Assembly (NCBI GenBank): GCA_030028905.1
Contig: JALDYZ010000006.1
Coordinates: 186,001 to 250,000, forward strand
DNA: 64,000 nucleotides
Reading direction: 5' to 3'
Source: Ferirhizobium litorale
GTDB taxonomy: Bacteria; Pseudomonadota; Alphaproteobacteria; Rhizobiales; Rhizobiaceae
The notes beneath the pieces are model-generated. The model did no database searches. It saw only the letters and a list, made by a program, of their open reading frames with translations, and was not told where the DNA came from. Of the stretch, positions 34,190 through 43,392 are shown in pieces (the stretch's first letter is position 1; each line of letters begins with the position of its first letter). The position numbers and the translations under genes are program-made.

Positions 34190-36016
34190 ATGTGCGGCAT
34201 CGTGGGAATCATCGGCAATCAACCGGTCGCAGGGAGACTGGTCGACGCTCTGAAGCGGCTCGAATACCGTGGCTACGATTCGGCCGGCGTCGCCACCATT
34301 CATCGCGGCGTGATGGATCGCCGACGCGCGGAAGGTAAGCTTTTCAACCTTGAGAAGAGGTTGTCGGAAGAGCCGCTGGAAGGCGAGGTGGGGATCGCCC
34401 ACACACGCTGGGCGACGCACGGCGTTCCGAACGAAACAAATGCGCATCCGCATGTGGTCGACGGAGTGGCAGTCGTCCACAATGGTATCATCGAGAACTT
34501 CTTCGAGTTGAAGGACGAACTTGGCGCCGAGGGCGCGACATTCGCCACCCAGACCGATACCGAGGTCGTTGCCCAGTTGCTTGCAAAGTATCTTCGCGAA
34601 GGCCTGGATAACCGTGCAGCGATGCTGAAGATGCTGAACACCGTCTCCGGCGCCTATGCCCTGGCCGTCATGTTCAAGAACGACCCGGGTACGATCATGG
34701 CGGCCCGCTCCGGCCCGCCGCTTGCGATCGGTCATGGCCGCGGCGAGATGTTCCTGGGCTCGGACGCGATCGCGCTTTCGCCGTTCACCAACGAGATCAC
34801 CTACCTCCACGATGGCGACTGTGCCGTCATTTCCCAGGGCTCGGTCGAAATCCTCGACTTTTCCGGCAACCCGGTGAGCCGGCCGCGGCAGATTTCCCAG
34901 GCATCGGCGTTCATGGTCGACAAGGGCAACCACCGGCACTTCATGGAGAAGGAAATCCACGAGCAGCCGGAGGTCATCTCCCACGCCCTTGGGCACTACG
35001 TAAATTTTGCCACCAACTCCATCAGTCCGAGTGCAACGGAAATCGATTTCAAGGACATTCCAAGCCTTGCGATCTCCGCCTGCGGCACCGCCTACCTCGC
35101 CGGCCTCGTCGGAAAATACTGGTTCGAGCGCTACGCCCGGCTTCCGGTCGAGATCGATGTGGCCTCGGAATTCCGCTACCGGGAAATGCCTCTTTCGCCA
35201 AACCAGGCAGCACTGTTTATCTCCCAGTCCGGCGAGACTGCCGACACGCTGGCGTCTCTTCGCTACTGCAAGGAAAACGGCCTGAAGATCGGCGCGGTCG
35301 TCAACGTGCGCGAATCGACCATTGCCCGCGAATCCGATGCCGTCTATCCGATCCTGGCCGGGCCGGAGATCGGCGTTGCCTCGACAAAGGCCTTTACCTG
35401 CCAGCTTGCCGTCCTCGCGTCGCTGGCGATCGGCGCCGGCCGGGCCAGAGGAACGCTTTCGGTTGCGCAGGAGCAGGAACTGGTGCGCCACTTGACCGAA
35501 ATTCCGCGCATCATGGCGCACGTGCTCAACCTCATCCAGCCGCAGATGGAGCAGCTTTCCCGAGACCTCTCGAAGTGCAAGGACGTGCTCTATCTCGGCC
35601 GCGGCACGAGCTATCCGCTGGCACTCGAAGGCGCGTTGAAGCTCAAGGAGATTTCCTACATCCACGCCGAGGGCTACGCCGCCGGTGAGTTGAAACATGG
35701 GCCGATCGCGCTGATCGACGAGAACATGCCGGTCATTGTCATTGCGCCCTACGACCGCTTCTTCGAGAAGACGGTATCGAACATGCAGGAAGTCGCCGCA
35801 CGCGGCGGTCGCATCATTTTCATCACCGACGAACGCGGCGCCGCCGCATCGAAGCTGCCGACCATGGCGACCATAACCTTGCCCGACGTCAACGAGATCA
35901 TCGCACCGATGATCTTTTCGTTGCCGATTCAACTGCTCGCCTATCACACCGCTGTGTTCATGGGCACCGACGTCGACCAGCCGCGCAACCTGGCGAAATC
36001 GGTGACGGTGGAGTGA
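34190..36016 (+). CDS. glmS: Glutamine-fructose-6-phosphate aminotransferase (isomerizing)
   Basis: 608 residues, the standard length. Cys2 of MCGIVGIIG is the glutaminase nucleophile once Met is removed; two SIS domains follow (SACGTAYLAGLVGKY and LYLGRGTSYPLALEGALK), and the C-terminus NLAKSVTVE is diagnostic. It converts fructose-6-phosphate and glutamine to glucosamine-6-phosphate. No glmS ribozyme is expected or seen in the 109-base leader. The stop codon overlaps the start of the GNAT gene (TGATG). Confidence 0.97.
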   Translation: MCGIVGIIGNQPVAGRLVDALKRLEYRGYDSAGVATIHRGVMDRRRAEGKLFNLEKRLSEEPLEGEVGIAHTRWATHGVPNETNAHPHVVDGVAVVHNGIIENFFELKDELGAEGATFATQTDTEVVAQLLAKYLREGLDNRAAMLKMLNTVSGAYALAVMFKNDPGTIMAARSGPPLAIGHGRGEMFLGSDAIALSPFTNEITYLHDGDCAVISQGSVEILDFSGNPVSRPRQISQASAFMVDKGNHRHFMEKEIHEQPEVISHALGHYVNFATNSISPSATEIDFKDIPSLAISACGTAYLAGLVGKYWFERYARLPVEIDVASEFRYREMPLSPNQAALFISQSGETADTLASLRYCKENGLKIGAVVNVRESTIARESDAVYPILAGPEIGVASTKAFTCQLAVLASLAIGAGRARGTLSVAQEQELVRHLTEIPRIMAHVLNLIQPQMEQLSRDLSKCKDVLYLGRGTSYPLALEGALKLKEISYIHAEGYAAGELKHGPIALIDENMPVIVIAPYDRFFEKTVSNMQEVAARGGRIIFITDERGAAASKLPTMATITLPDVNEIIAPMIFSLPIQLLAYHTAVFMGTDVDQPRNLAKSVTVE

Positions 36017-36507
36017 TGATCCGACCTGAAAAGCCGGAGGACGCCGCGGCAATCCATCGCCTGACGGAGATTGCATTCAAGGACGCGCCCCATAGCGACG
36101 GTACCGAGCACCTTATCGTCGATCGGTTGCGGATGGCCGGTGCGTTGACGCTGTCGCTCGTGGCCGTCGAGGCGGGAGAGGTCGTCGGCCACGTCGCATT
36201 CTCACCGGTGCAGATTTCCAGCGGGGAAGATGGATGGTACGGCCTGGGTCCTGTCTCGGTCCTGCCGGCACTCCAGCGCCAGGGCATCGGCAGCGCGCTG
36301 ATCCGCCAGGGTCTATCCGACCTGAGCGTGCTCGGCGCCAGGGGCTGCGTCCTGCTTGGTAATCCCGGATACTATGAACGTTTCGGCTTTGAAGCGGACC
36401 CTAACTTGACTCTGGCGGACGTCCCGCCCGAGTATTTCTTGCGTAAGGCGTTTTCGCCGGTTTACGCAGGCGGCGCTGTTACCTATCATCCCGGCTTCTA
36501 CGGCTGA
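36016..36507 (+). CDS. GNAT-family N-acetyltransferase (YhbS-like)
   Basis: 163 residues. The acetyl-CoA binding motif VLPALQRQGIGSALIRQGL is in the middle, followed by LLGNPGYYERFGFE, typical of YhbS-type proteins. Translation start at 36016 overlaps the glmS stop by one base, indicating coupling. The substrate is unknown; conserved linkage to glmS does not by itself show amino-sugar acetylation. Confidence 0.85.
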   Translation: MIRPEKPEDAAAIHRLTEIAFKDAPHSDGTEHLIVDRLRMAGALTLSLVAVEAGEVVGHVAFSPVQISSGEDGWYGLGPVSVLPALQRQGIGSALIRQGLSDLSVLGARGCVLLGNPGYYERFGFEADPNLTLADVPPEYFLRKAFSPVYAGGAVTYHPGFYG

Positions 36508-36529
36508 GATTCTCGCCGGCTGGGTGTTC

Positions 36530-37234
36530 ATGACGACGGAAAACCGACTTTCGATCGCGATGCGGATGCGCAACAACTTCTTGACGGGGTTGATCATTTG
36601 CGCGCCTGTGGCCATCACCATCTGGCTGACCTGGACGTTCATTCACTGGGCGGACAGTTGGGTCAAGCCCTACATTCCCAACCGGTACAATCCCGAGAGC
36701 TACCTGCAATTCGCCATACCGGGATTCGGGCTGCTGATCGCAGTGGTGATCATCACGCTGGTCGGCTTTCTGGGCAAGAACCTCATCGGGCGCTCGATCG
36801 TCAACTTCGGCGAGTCAATCCTCCACCGCATGCCGCTTGTTCGCAGTATTTACAAGAGCTTGAAGCAGATCTTTGAAACGGTGCTGAAGGAAGAGTCGAC
36901 CTCCTTCAAGAAGGTGGGTCTCATCGAGTATCCGAGCCCGGGCCTTTGGTCGCTGGTCTTCATCTCCACCGACGTGCAAGGCGAATTGAAGGTCCGCTTC
37001 AACGAACTCGGCCACGCGATGGTCACGGTATTCCTGCCGCCGACACCGGTGCCGACCGCCGGCTTCCTACTGTTCGTACCACGGGAAAAGATCGTATTGC
37101 TGGACATGTCGACGGAAGAGGCCGCCAAGCTTTTGATTTCCGGCGGCCTGATCACGCCCGATTACCCGCCGGTGAAGAAACCGAGGGAAAAGGCTTTTAC
37201 CATGAAGCTGAACAAGCACCCCGAGGAGCTTTGA
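36530..37234 (+). CDS. DUF502 membrane protein
   Basis: 234 residues with two N-terminal membrane helices (about 15-38 and 60-85, the latter FGLLIAVVIITLVGFLGKN) and a cytoplasmic or periplasmic C-terminal domain with FLPPTPVPTAGFLLFVPREK, the DUF502 hallmark. Start taken at the ATG at 36530; a GTG six bases earlier is possible. Function is unknown across the family. It is convergent with recG, 9 bases apart. Confidence 0.85.
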   Translation: MTTENRLSIAMRMRNNFLTGLIICAPVAITIWLTWTFIHWADSWVKPYIPNRYNPESYLQFAIPGFGLLIAVVIITLVGFLGKNLIGRSIVNFGESILHRMPLVRSIYKSLKQIFETVLKEESTSFKKVGLIEYPSPGLWSLVFISTDVQGELKVRFNELGHAMVTVFLPPTPVPTAGFLLFVPREKIVLLDMSTEEAAKLLISGGLITPDYPPVKKPREKAFTMKLNKHPEEL

Positions 37235-37243
37235 CACCTCGTC

Positions 37244-39349
37244 TTATCCGGCGCGCAGGAAACGGATCGCTTCATCGCGGCGATGCAGGTAGAGCAGGGT
37301 TCGCAACGCTTCGCCGCGCTCCGAGGTGAGTTCGGGATCCCGTTCGATGAGATAGGCCGCGTCCTTGCGGGCGATCTCCAGGAGATCGGCATGAGCTTCG
37401 AGGCTCGCGAGACGGAATCCCGGCGTGCCGGACTGCCGTGTGCCGAGCAGTTCTCCTTCGCCACGTAACTTCAGATCTTCCTCGGCGATCACGAACCCGT
37501 CCTCGGTATCCCGCAATACGGACAGCCGGGCGCGGCCGGTCTCACTGAGCGGCCCCTTGTAGAGGAGGATGCAGGTCGAGGCTTCGTCGCCGCGTCCAAC
37601 ACGCCCGCGCAACTGGTGAAGTTGAGCGAGCCCGAAGCGTTCGGCGTGTTCGATCACCATGATTGTCGCATCCGGAACGTCGACGCCCACCTCGACCACC
37701 GTTGTCGCCACCAGAAGGCGCAATTCGCCGGTCTTGAAGGCGAGCATCACCGCATCCTTTTCAGCGCCGTTCATGCGCCCATGCACAAGACCGATATTCT
37801 GCCCGAGCGCCTGCTGAAGCGTGGCATGCCGCTCCTCGACTGACATTAGGTCGGAAGCCTCCGACTCTTCGACCAGCGGGCAGATCCAGTAGGCCTTCTT
37901 GCCTTCCGCAAGCGCGTGCTTCAGCCTCTCTACGATTTCGCCGGTGCGCTCGTTGGAAACAGTAATCGTCTGGATCGGCTTGCGGCCTGCCGGCTTTTCG
38001 GTGAGCTTCGACACGTCCATGTCGCCGAACGCGGCCAGCACCAGGGTGCGGGGAATTGGCGTCGCCGTCATCACCAGCATGTGGGGAGAGATGCCCTTGG
38101 CGGTGAGGCGCAGACGCTGGTGCACGCCGAAGCGGTGCTGTTCGTCGACGACCGCAAGGAGAAGGTTGCTGTAGGCGACGCTCTCCTGGAACAGTGCATG
38201 GGTGCCGATGACGATCCGGGCCTCACCCGAAGCGATGCGATCGAGGACGGCGTCGCGCTCGCGTCCCTTGGTGCGGCCGGTGAGCACCTCGACGACGATA
38301 CCGGTCTCGGCCAACATTCTCGATATGGTCGCATGGTGTTGTCGCGCCAGGATTTCGGTCGGTGCCATCAGCACCGCCTGCCCGCTGCTTTCCACCGCCG
38401 CGGCCATCGCAAGCAGGGCGACCAGCGTCTTGCCGGATCCAACATCGCCCTGCAGCAATCGCAGCATGCGGTCGGTTCCGGCCATGTCCTTGAGAATCTC
38501 CCCAACGGCTTCCCGTTGGCTCGTTGTCGGCGAAAAGGGCAGGTTGGCGAGGATTTTTCCGGAGAGTTCTCCGGTAGCGTTGACCGGGATACCGGCAACC
38601 TTGCGCAGCCGCTGGCGAACGAGCGAAAGTGACAGTTGCCCCGCGAGGAATTCGTCATAGGCCAGCCGGCGGCGTGCTGGAGACTGGGGGTCGATGCCGG
38701 TCTCGTCGCGCGGGTCGTGCAGCATGCGAAAGCTGTCATCGACGGATGGGAATCCCTGCCGCCCGCAAAGCGCCTCGTCCAGCCATTCCGGAAAGCGGGG
38801 CAGGCGGGCGACCGAGGCCTCGATCATCTTGCGGAGATACTTTGGCGACAGGCCTGCCGTCAGCGGATATATCGGCTCGACCAGCGGCAGGTGCTCGCCC
38901 TCGTCGGCATTGACCGCGTAGTCAGGGTGGACCATCGAAGGCCGCCCGTTGAACCAGTCGACCTTGCCGCTGACGATCACGGTGGAATCGATCGGAAACT
39001 GTTTTTCCAGCCACTGCCCCTTGCCGCGGAAGTAGACAAGCGCGAGTTCGCCGGTCTCGTCGTGCAGGAAGATCCGGTAGGGCACGCTGCTGTGGCCCTT
39101 CGGCGGCGGCTGGTGTCTGTCGACGCGAGCGGTGATGGTCACGACCGAACCTTGCGGTGCCCGCGCTATTCCCGGTTGGTGTCGACGATCGATCAATGAA
39201 TAGGGCGCATGGAAGAGCAGGTCGATGACCCTCGTGTCGTCGGCATCGTCGCGGCTCAGAAGCTTGACGAAGAGGTCGGCAAGCTTCGGGCCGACGCCCG
39301 GAAGCGATGACACGGGGGAGAATAGAGGATCGAGAACGGCAGGGCGCAT
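37244..39349 (-). CDS. recG: ATP-dependent DNA helicase RecG
   Basis: 701 residues from the ATG at 39349 (MRPAVLDPLFSPV); the longer frame to 39496 overlaps the sdhE region and is rejected. The N-terminal wedge/OB domain is followed by helicase motifs: Walker A GDVGSGKTLVAL, motif II DEQHRFGVHQR, motif III TATPIPRTL and motif VI QLRGRVGRG. It reverses stalled replication forks and processes recombination junctions. Divergent from sdhE-mfd by about 95 bases. Confidence 0.96.
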   Translation of the reverse strand: MRPAVLDPLFSPVSSLPGVGPKLADLFVKLLSRDDADDTRVIDLLFHAPYSLIDRRHQPGIARAPQGSVVTITARVDRHQPPPKGHSSVPYRIFLHDETGELALVYFRGKGQWLEKQFPIDSTVIVSGKVDWFNGRPSMVHPDYAVNADEGEHLPLVEPIYPLTAGLSPKYLRKMIEASVARLPRFPEWLDEALCGRQGFPSVDDSFRMLHDPRDETGIDPQSPARRRLAYDEFLAGQLSLSLVRQRLRKVAGIPVNATGELSGKILANLPFSPTTSQREAVGEILKDMAGTDRMLRLLQGDVGSGKTLVALLAMAAAVESSGQAVLMAPTEILARQHHATISRMLAETGIVVEVLTGRTKGRERDAVLDRIASGEARIVIGTHALFQESVAYSNLLLAVVDEQHRFGVHQRLRLTAKGISPHMLVMTATPIPRTLVLAAFGDMDVSKLTEKPAGRKPIQTITVSNERTGEIVERLKHALAEGKKAYWICPLVEESEASDLMSVEERHATLQQALGQNIGLVHGRMNGAEKDAVMLAFKTGELRLLVATTVVEVGVDVPDATIMVIEHAERFGLAQLHQLRGRVGRGDEASTCILLYKGPLSETGRARLSVLRDTEDGFVIAEEDLKLRGEGELLGTRQSGTPGFRLASLEAHADLLEIARKDAAYLIERDPELTSERGEALRTLLYLHRRDEAIRFLRAG

Positions 39350-39443
39350 GGGTGCCAAAATGCGACGGGAAATGCAGCCTTGGCAAGGCTGACAACGGCG
39401 AAACGAAGGTCTATAGAGGCGCATCAACAGGAAGGTGACAGGC

Positions 39444-39761
39444 ATGACAGGCATTTCCCGCACCAGCGCAGATCTCGATCCCCGCCGAAGGCGCATTCTC
39501 TATCGCTGCTGGCACCGCGGAATTCGCGAGATGGATCTGGTGCTGGGCCAGTTTGCCGAAGCCGAGCTTGCTGAACTCTCCGAGGATGAGCTCGACGAGC
39601 TGGAGACGATCATGGGCGAGGAGGACAACGACCTCGTGACCTGGATCACTGGTGCGGTCGTACTGCCGTCGCACTTCGACACGCCGCTCTTTGCCCGTAT
39701 TGCCTCTTACCGCCCGGATTTCGATCCTGTCACCATGACCTCCCTCAGGACACCGGAATGA
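39444..39761 (+). CDS. sdhE: Succinate dehydrogenase assembly factor SdhE
   Basis: 105 residues. The family hallmark is RILYRCWHRGIREMDLVLGQF (RGxxE type motif, here RGIREMD), needed for flavinylation of SdhA, followed by an acidic C-terminal helical bundle. AGGAAGGTG upstream points to the ATG at 39444. It overlaps mfd by 4 bases; the sdhE-mfd pair next to recG is conserved in rhizobia. Confidence 0.93.
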   Translation: MTGISRTSADLDPRRRRILYRCWHRGIREMDLVLGQFAEAELAELSEDELDELETIMGEEDNDLVTWITGAVVLPSHFDTPLFARIASYRPDFDPVTMTSLRTPE

Positions 39762-42700
39762 TCCCTGGATTCGACCCGAAGCGCCTGGCGAACGCCGGAA
39801 CTGCGCTTACCATCGGCAATGTGCCCTCCGGCATCGAACCGCTTCTGCTAGCGGAGCTTGCGCGTTCGGGGCCACCCGTCGCCTATGTCATGTCGGACGG
39901 CCAGCGCATGGCCGATCTCGAACAGATGCTGGGCTTTGTTGCACCCGAAATCCCGGTGCTGACGCTGCCGGCCTGGGACTGTCTTCCCTACGACCGGGTA
40001 TCTCCGAGTGCCGACACCTCGGCCCGGCGCATCTCGGCGCTAAGCGGCCTCATCGCCCATTCCCGCAAGCCGCACCCGGCGATCGTGCTCGTCACCGTCA
40101 ACGCGATGCTGCAGAAGGTGGCGCCACGCGACATCCTCGAAAGCCTGTCCTTCTCCGCGCGTCCCGGCAACACCGTCCGCATGGATGACATCGCTGCAAG
40201 GTTGGAGCGCAATGGCTTTGAACGGGTCGCCACGGTTCGTGAAGTCGGCGAGTTCGCGGTTCGCGGCGGCATCCTGGATGTCTTCGTGCCCGGCACCGAG
40301 GAACCCCTCCGTCTGGATTTCTTCGGCGACACGCTTGAAAGCATCCGCAGCTTCGACCCGGCCAGCCAGCGCACGATCGGTCAGGCCCGATCGCTCGACC
40401 TCAACCCGATGAGCGAGGTCACGCTGACGCCGGACACGATCAGCCGATTCCGAAAAAACTACCTTTCGCTCTTCGGGGCAGCCACCCGCGACGATGCTCT
40501 CTATGTGGCGGTGTCAGAGGGACGCCGCTACGCCGGCATGGAACATTGGCTACCACTGTTCTACGAAAAGCTCGAAACCGCCTTCGACTATCTCGATGGC
40601 TTCCAGTTCGTCACCGATCACACGGTGCGAGAAGCGGCGGAAGAACGCTCTCGCCTCGTCCTCGACTACTATCAGGCACGTCAGGACGCCGGCACGCAGG
40701 GCAAGGGACAATTGGCGCAGGCCACGCCCTACAAGCCGGTCTCGCCCGGCCAGCTCTATCTCGATGCCAACGCCTTCGGTTCCGCCCTCGACGCCCTGAA
40801 CGCCATCCGGCTGTCGCCGTTCAACGAGCAGGACAGCGCTGGCCGCCGGGTGATTGCGCTTGATGCCCATGCCGGCCCGCGCTGGGCACGCAATGCGGTC
40901 GAGGGGCAAGAGGCGGAGCGCGTCAACGTTTTCGATCTCGCTGTCAAGCACATCGCCGACAAGCGCGCCCAGGGGGCGAAGGTCCTCATCACCGGCTGGA
41001 GCGATGGCTCTCTTGAACGTTTGCTGCAGGTGCTGAACGAGCATGGGCTGGAGAGAATCAAACCGATCAGCACCCTCGGTGAAATCGGCAGCCTCGACAG
41101 GGGTGAGGCCGCGTCCGCCGTCCTCAGCCTCGAGGCCGGTTTCGAAACCCGCGATCTGGTGTTGATCGGCGAGCAGGACATTCTCGGCGACCGCATGGTG
41201 CGCCGCTCGAAGCGGCGCAAGCGCGGCGCCGATTTCATCTCGGAAGTCGCCGGGCTCGAAGAAGGAGCACTCGTCGTCCATGCCGAGCATGGCATCGGTC
41301 GTTTCATCGGCCTGCGCACCATCGAGGCCGCCGGCGCGCCGCACGCCTGCCTCGAGCTCAGATATGCCGACGAGGCCAAACTCTTCCTACCGGTCGAAAA
41401 CATCGATCTGCTGTCGCGTTACAGCTCCGAAGGCACGGATGCGCAACTCGACAAGCTCGGCGGCGGCGCCTGGCAGATGCGCAAGGCCAAGCTCAAGAAG
41501 CGCCTGCTCGACATGGCCGATGGGCTGATCCGGCTTGCCGCTACCCGCTTGACGCGGCATGCGCCGGTCCTGGCCGCCCCGGACGGCGTTTATGACGAAT
41601 TCGCCGCACGTTTCCCCTATGACGAGACCGAAGACCAGATGAACGCCATCGATGCGGTACGGGAGGACCTCGGTGCAGGCCGGCCGATGGATCGCCTCGT
41701 CTGCGGCGACGTCGGATTCGGCAAGACCGAGGTGGCGTTGCGCGGTGCCTTCATCGCGGCGATGAACGGCGTCCAGGTCGCCGTTGTCGTGCCGACGACG
41801 CTTCTTGCGCGCCAGCATTTCAAGACATTTTCCGAGCGTTTCCGAGGGCTGCCGATCCGCATCCAGCAGGCGTCGCGTCTCGTCGGTTCGAAGGAACTGG
41901 CGCTGACCAAGAAGGAAGTGGCAGAAGGCAAGACCGATGTGGTGGTCGGCACCCACGCGCTGCTCGGTTCCGGCATCAAGTTCGCCAATCTGGGGCTGTT
42001 GATCATCGACGAAGAGCAGCATTTCGGCGTGAAGCACAAGGAGCGGCTGAAGGAACTGAAGAGCGACGTGCACGTGCTGACGCTGTCGGCCACGCCGATT
42101 CCGCGCACGCTGCAACTGGCAATGACGGGCGTGCGCGAATTGTCGCTGATTACCACACCCCCCGTCGACCGCATGGCCGTTCGCACCTTCATCTCGCCGT
42201 TCGATGCGCTGGTGATCCGCGAGACACTGATGCGCGAGCACTTTCGTGGCGGACAAAGTTTCTACGTCTGCCCGCGGCTTTCCGACCTCGAGGAAATCCA
42301 TGCCTTCCTGCGCTCCGATGTGCCGGAACTGAAGGTTGCCGTCGCCCACGGACAGATGCCCGCCGGTGAGCTCGAAGACATCATGAATGCGTTCTACGAC
42401 GGCCGCTACGACGTGTTGCTGTCGACAACCATCGTCGAATCCGGGCTGGACGTCCCGACCGCGAACACGCTGATCGTCCATCGCGCCGACATGTTCGGCC
42501 TGGCGCAGCTCTACCAGTTGCGCGGCCGTGTCGGCAGATCCAAGGTGCGCGCCTTCGCGCTCTTCACGTTACCGGTCAACCGGGTGCTGACAGCCACCGC
42601 CGAGCGCCGCCTGAAGGTGCTGCAGTCGCTCGATACGCTAGGTGCGGGCTTCCAGCTCGCCAGCCACGATCTCGATATTCGCGGCGCTGGCAACCTGCTC

Positions 42701-43261
42701 GGCGAGGAGCAATCGGGCCATATCAAGGAAGTCGGATTCGAGCTCTACCAGCAGATGCTGGAGGAGGCCGTCGCCGAGGTGAAGGGCGACGAGGAGGTGC
42801 TCGACACCGGCTGGTCGCCGCAGATCTCGGTAGGCACACCGGTGATGATCCCGGACGACTACGTGCCCGACCTGCATCTTCGCCTCGGCCTCTATCGTCG
42901 CCTTGGGGAGATCACCGATCTCAAGGAGATCGACAGTTTTGGCGCCGAGATGATCGACCGCTTCGGCCCTCTGCCGATCGAAGTGCAGCATCTCCTCAAG
43001 ATCGTCTACATCAAGTCGCTCTGCCGCACCGCCAATGTCGAGAAGCTCGAAGCCGGACCAAAGGGCATCGTCGTCCAGTTCCGCAATAAGGAGTTCCCGA
43101 ATCCAGCGGCGCTCGTCGGCTACATCGGCAAGCAGGGGACCATGGCGAAGATCCGGCCCGATCATAGTCTGGTGCTGATACGCGACCTGCCGACGCCGGA
43201 AAAGCGGCTTTCCGGCGCGGCTGTGGTCATGACCCATCTGGCGGGGCTCGTCAAAGCATAA
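39758..43261 (+). CDS. mfd: Transcription-repair coupling factor
   Basis: 1167 residues, normal length. The UvrB-homology region is N-terminal, the RNA polymerase interaction domain is at about 490-550 (HAEHGIGRFIGL), and the translocase has GDVGFGKTEVALR, DEEQHFGVKHKE, SATPIPRTLQLA and QLRGRVGRS. A C-terminal TRCF domain follows. Mfd removes RNA polymerase stalled at lesions and recruits UvrA, which is encoded at 55.7 kb. Translationally coupled to sdhE. Confidence 0.97.
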   Translation: MIPGFDPKRLANAGTALTIGNVPSGIEPLLLAELARSGPPVAYVMSDGQRMADLEQMLGFVAPEIPVLTLPAWDCLPYDRVSPSADTSARRISALSGLIAHSRKPHPAIVLVTVNAMLQKVAPRDILESLSFSARPGNTVRMDDIAARLERNGFERVATVREVGEFAVRGGILDVFVPGTEEPLRLDFFGDTLESIRSFDPASQRTIGQARSLDLNPMSEVTLTPDTISRFRKNYLSLFGAATRDDALYVAVSEGRRYAGMEHWLPLFYEKLETAFDYLDGFQFVTDHTVREAAEERSRLVLDYYQARQDAGTQGKGQLAQATPYKPVSPGQLYLDANAFGSALDALNAIRLSPFNEQDSAGRRVIALDAHAGPRWARNAVEGQEAERVNVFDLAVKHIADKRAQGAKVLITGWSDGSLERLLQVLNEHGLERIKPISTLGEIGSLDRGEAASAVLSLEAGFETRDLVLIGEQDILGDRMVRRSKRRKRGADFISEVAGLEEGALVVHAEHGIGRFIGLRTIEAAGAPHACLELRYADEAKLFLPVENIDLLSRYSSEGTDAQLDKLGGGAWQMRKAKLKKRLLDMADGLIRLAATRLTRHAPVLAAPDGVYDEFAARFPYDETEDQMNAIDAVREDLGAGRPMDRLVCGDVGFGKTEVALRGAFIAAMNGVQVAVVVPTTLLARQHFKTFSERFRGLPIRIQQASRLVGSKELALTKKEVAEGKTDVVVGTHALLGSGIKFANLGLLIIDEEQHFGVKHKERLKELKSDVHVLTLSATPIPRTLQLAMTGVRELSLITTPPVDRMAVRTFISPFDALVIRETLMREHFRGGQSFYVCPRLSDLEEIHAFLRSDVPELKVAVAHGQMPAGELEDIMNAFYDGRYDVLLSTTIVESGLDVPTANTLIVHRADMFGLAQLYQLRGRVGRSKVRAFALFTLPVNRVLTATAERRLKVLQSLDTLGAGFQLASHDLDIRGAGNLLGEEQSGHIKEVGFELYQQMLEEAVAEVKGDEEVLDTGWSPQISVGTPVMIPDDYVPDLHLRLGLYRRLGEITDLKEIDSFGAEMIDRFGPLPIEVQHLLKIVYIKSLCRTANVEKLEAGPKGIVVQFRNKEFPNPAALVGYIGKQGTMAKIRPDHSLVLIRDLPTPEKRLSGAAVVMTHLAGLVKA

Positions 43262-43392
43262 AGCAAGCCGCGAATATCTGCCGGCGTGGCGGCTTTCCAG
43301 AACCGGAAGGCGTCTCCGCAGGTATGCTTGCGGGTGATTTCGGCATATTCTGTCCCAGGTTCGCCGACGCATAGTCAGCCCGGGAGGATGCC

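Noticed and set aside
32674-34218. 514-codon open frame antisense to glmU
   Set aside because: Same effect; the translation is low-complexity Arg/Asp/Gly-rich and glmU is certain.
34151-36076. 641-codon open frame antisense to glmS
   Set aside because: High GC third positions keep the opposite frame open; glmS is unambiguous and the antisense protein has no family features.
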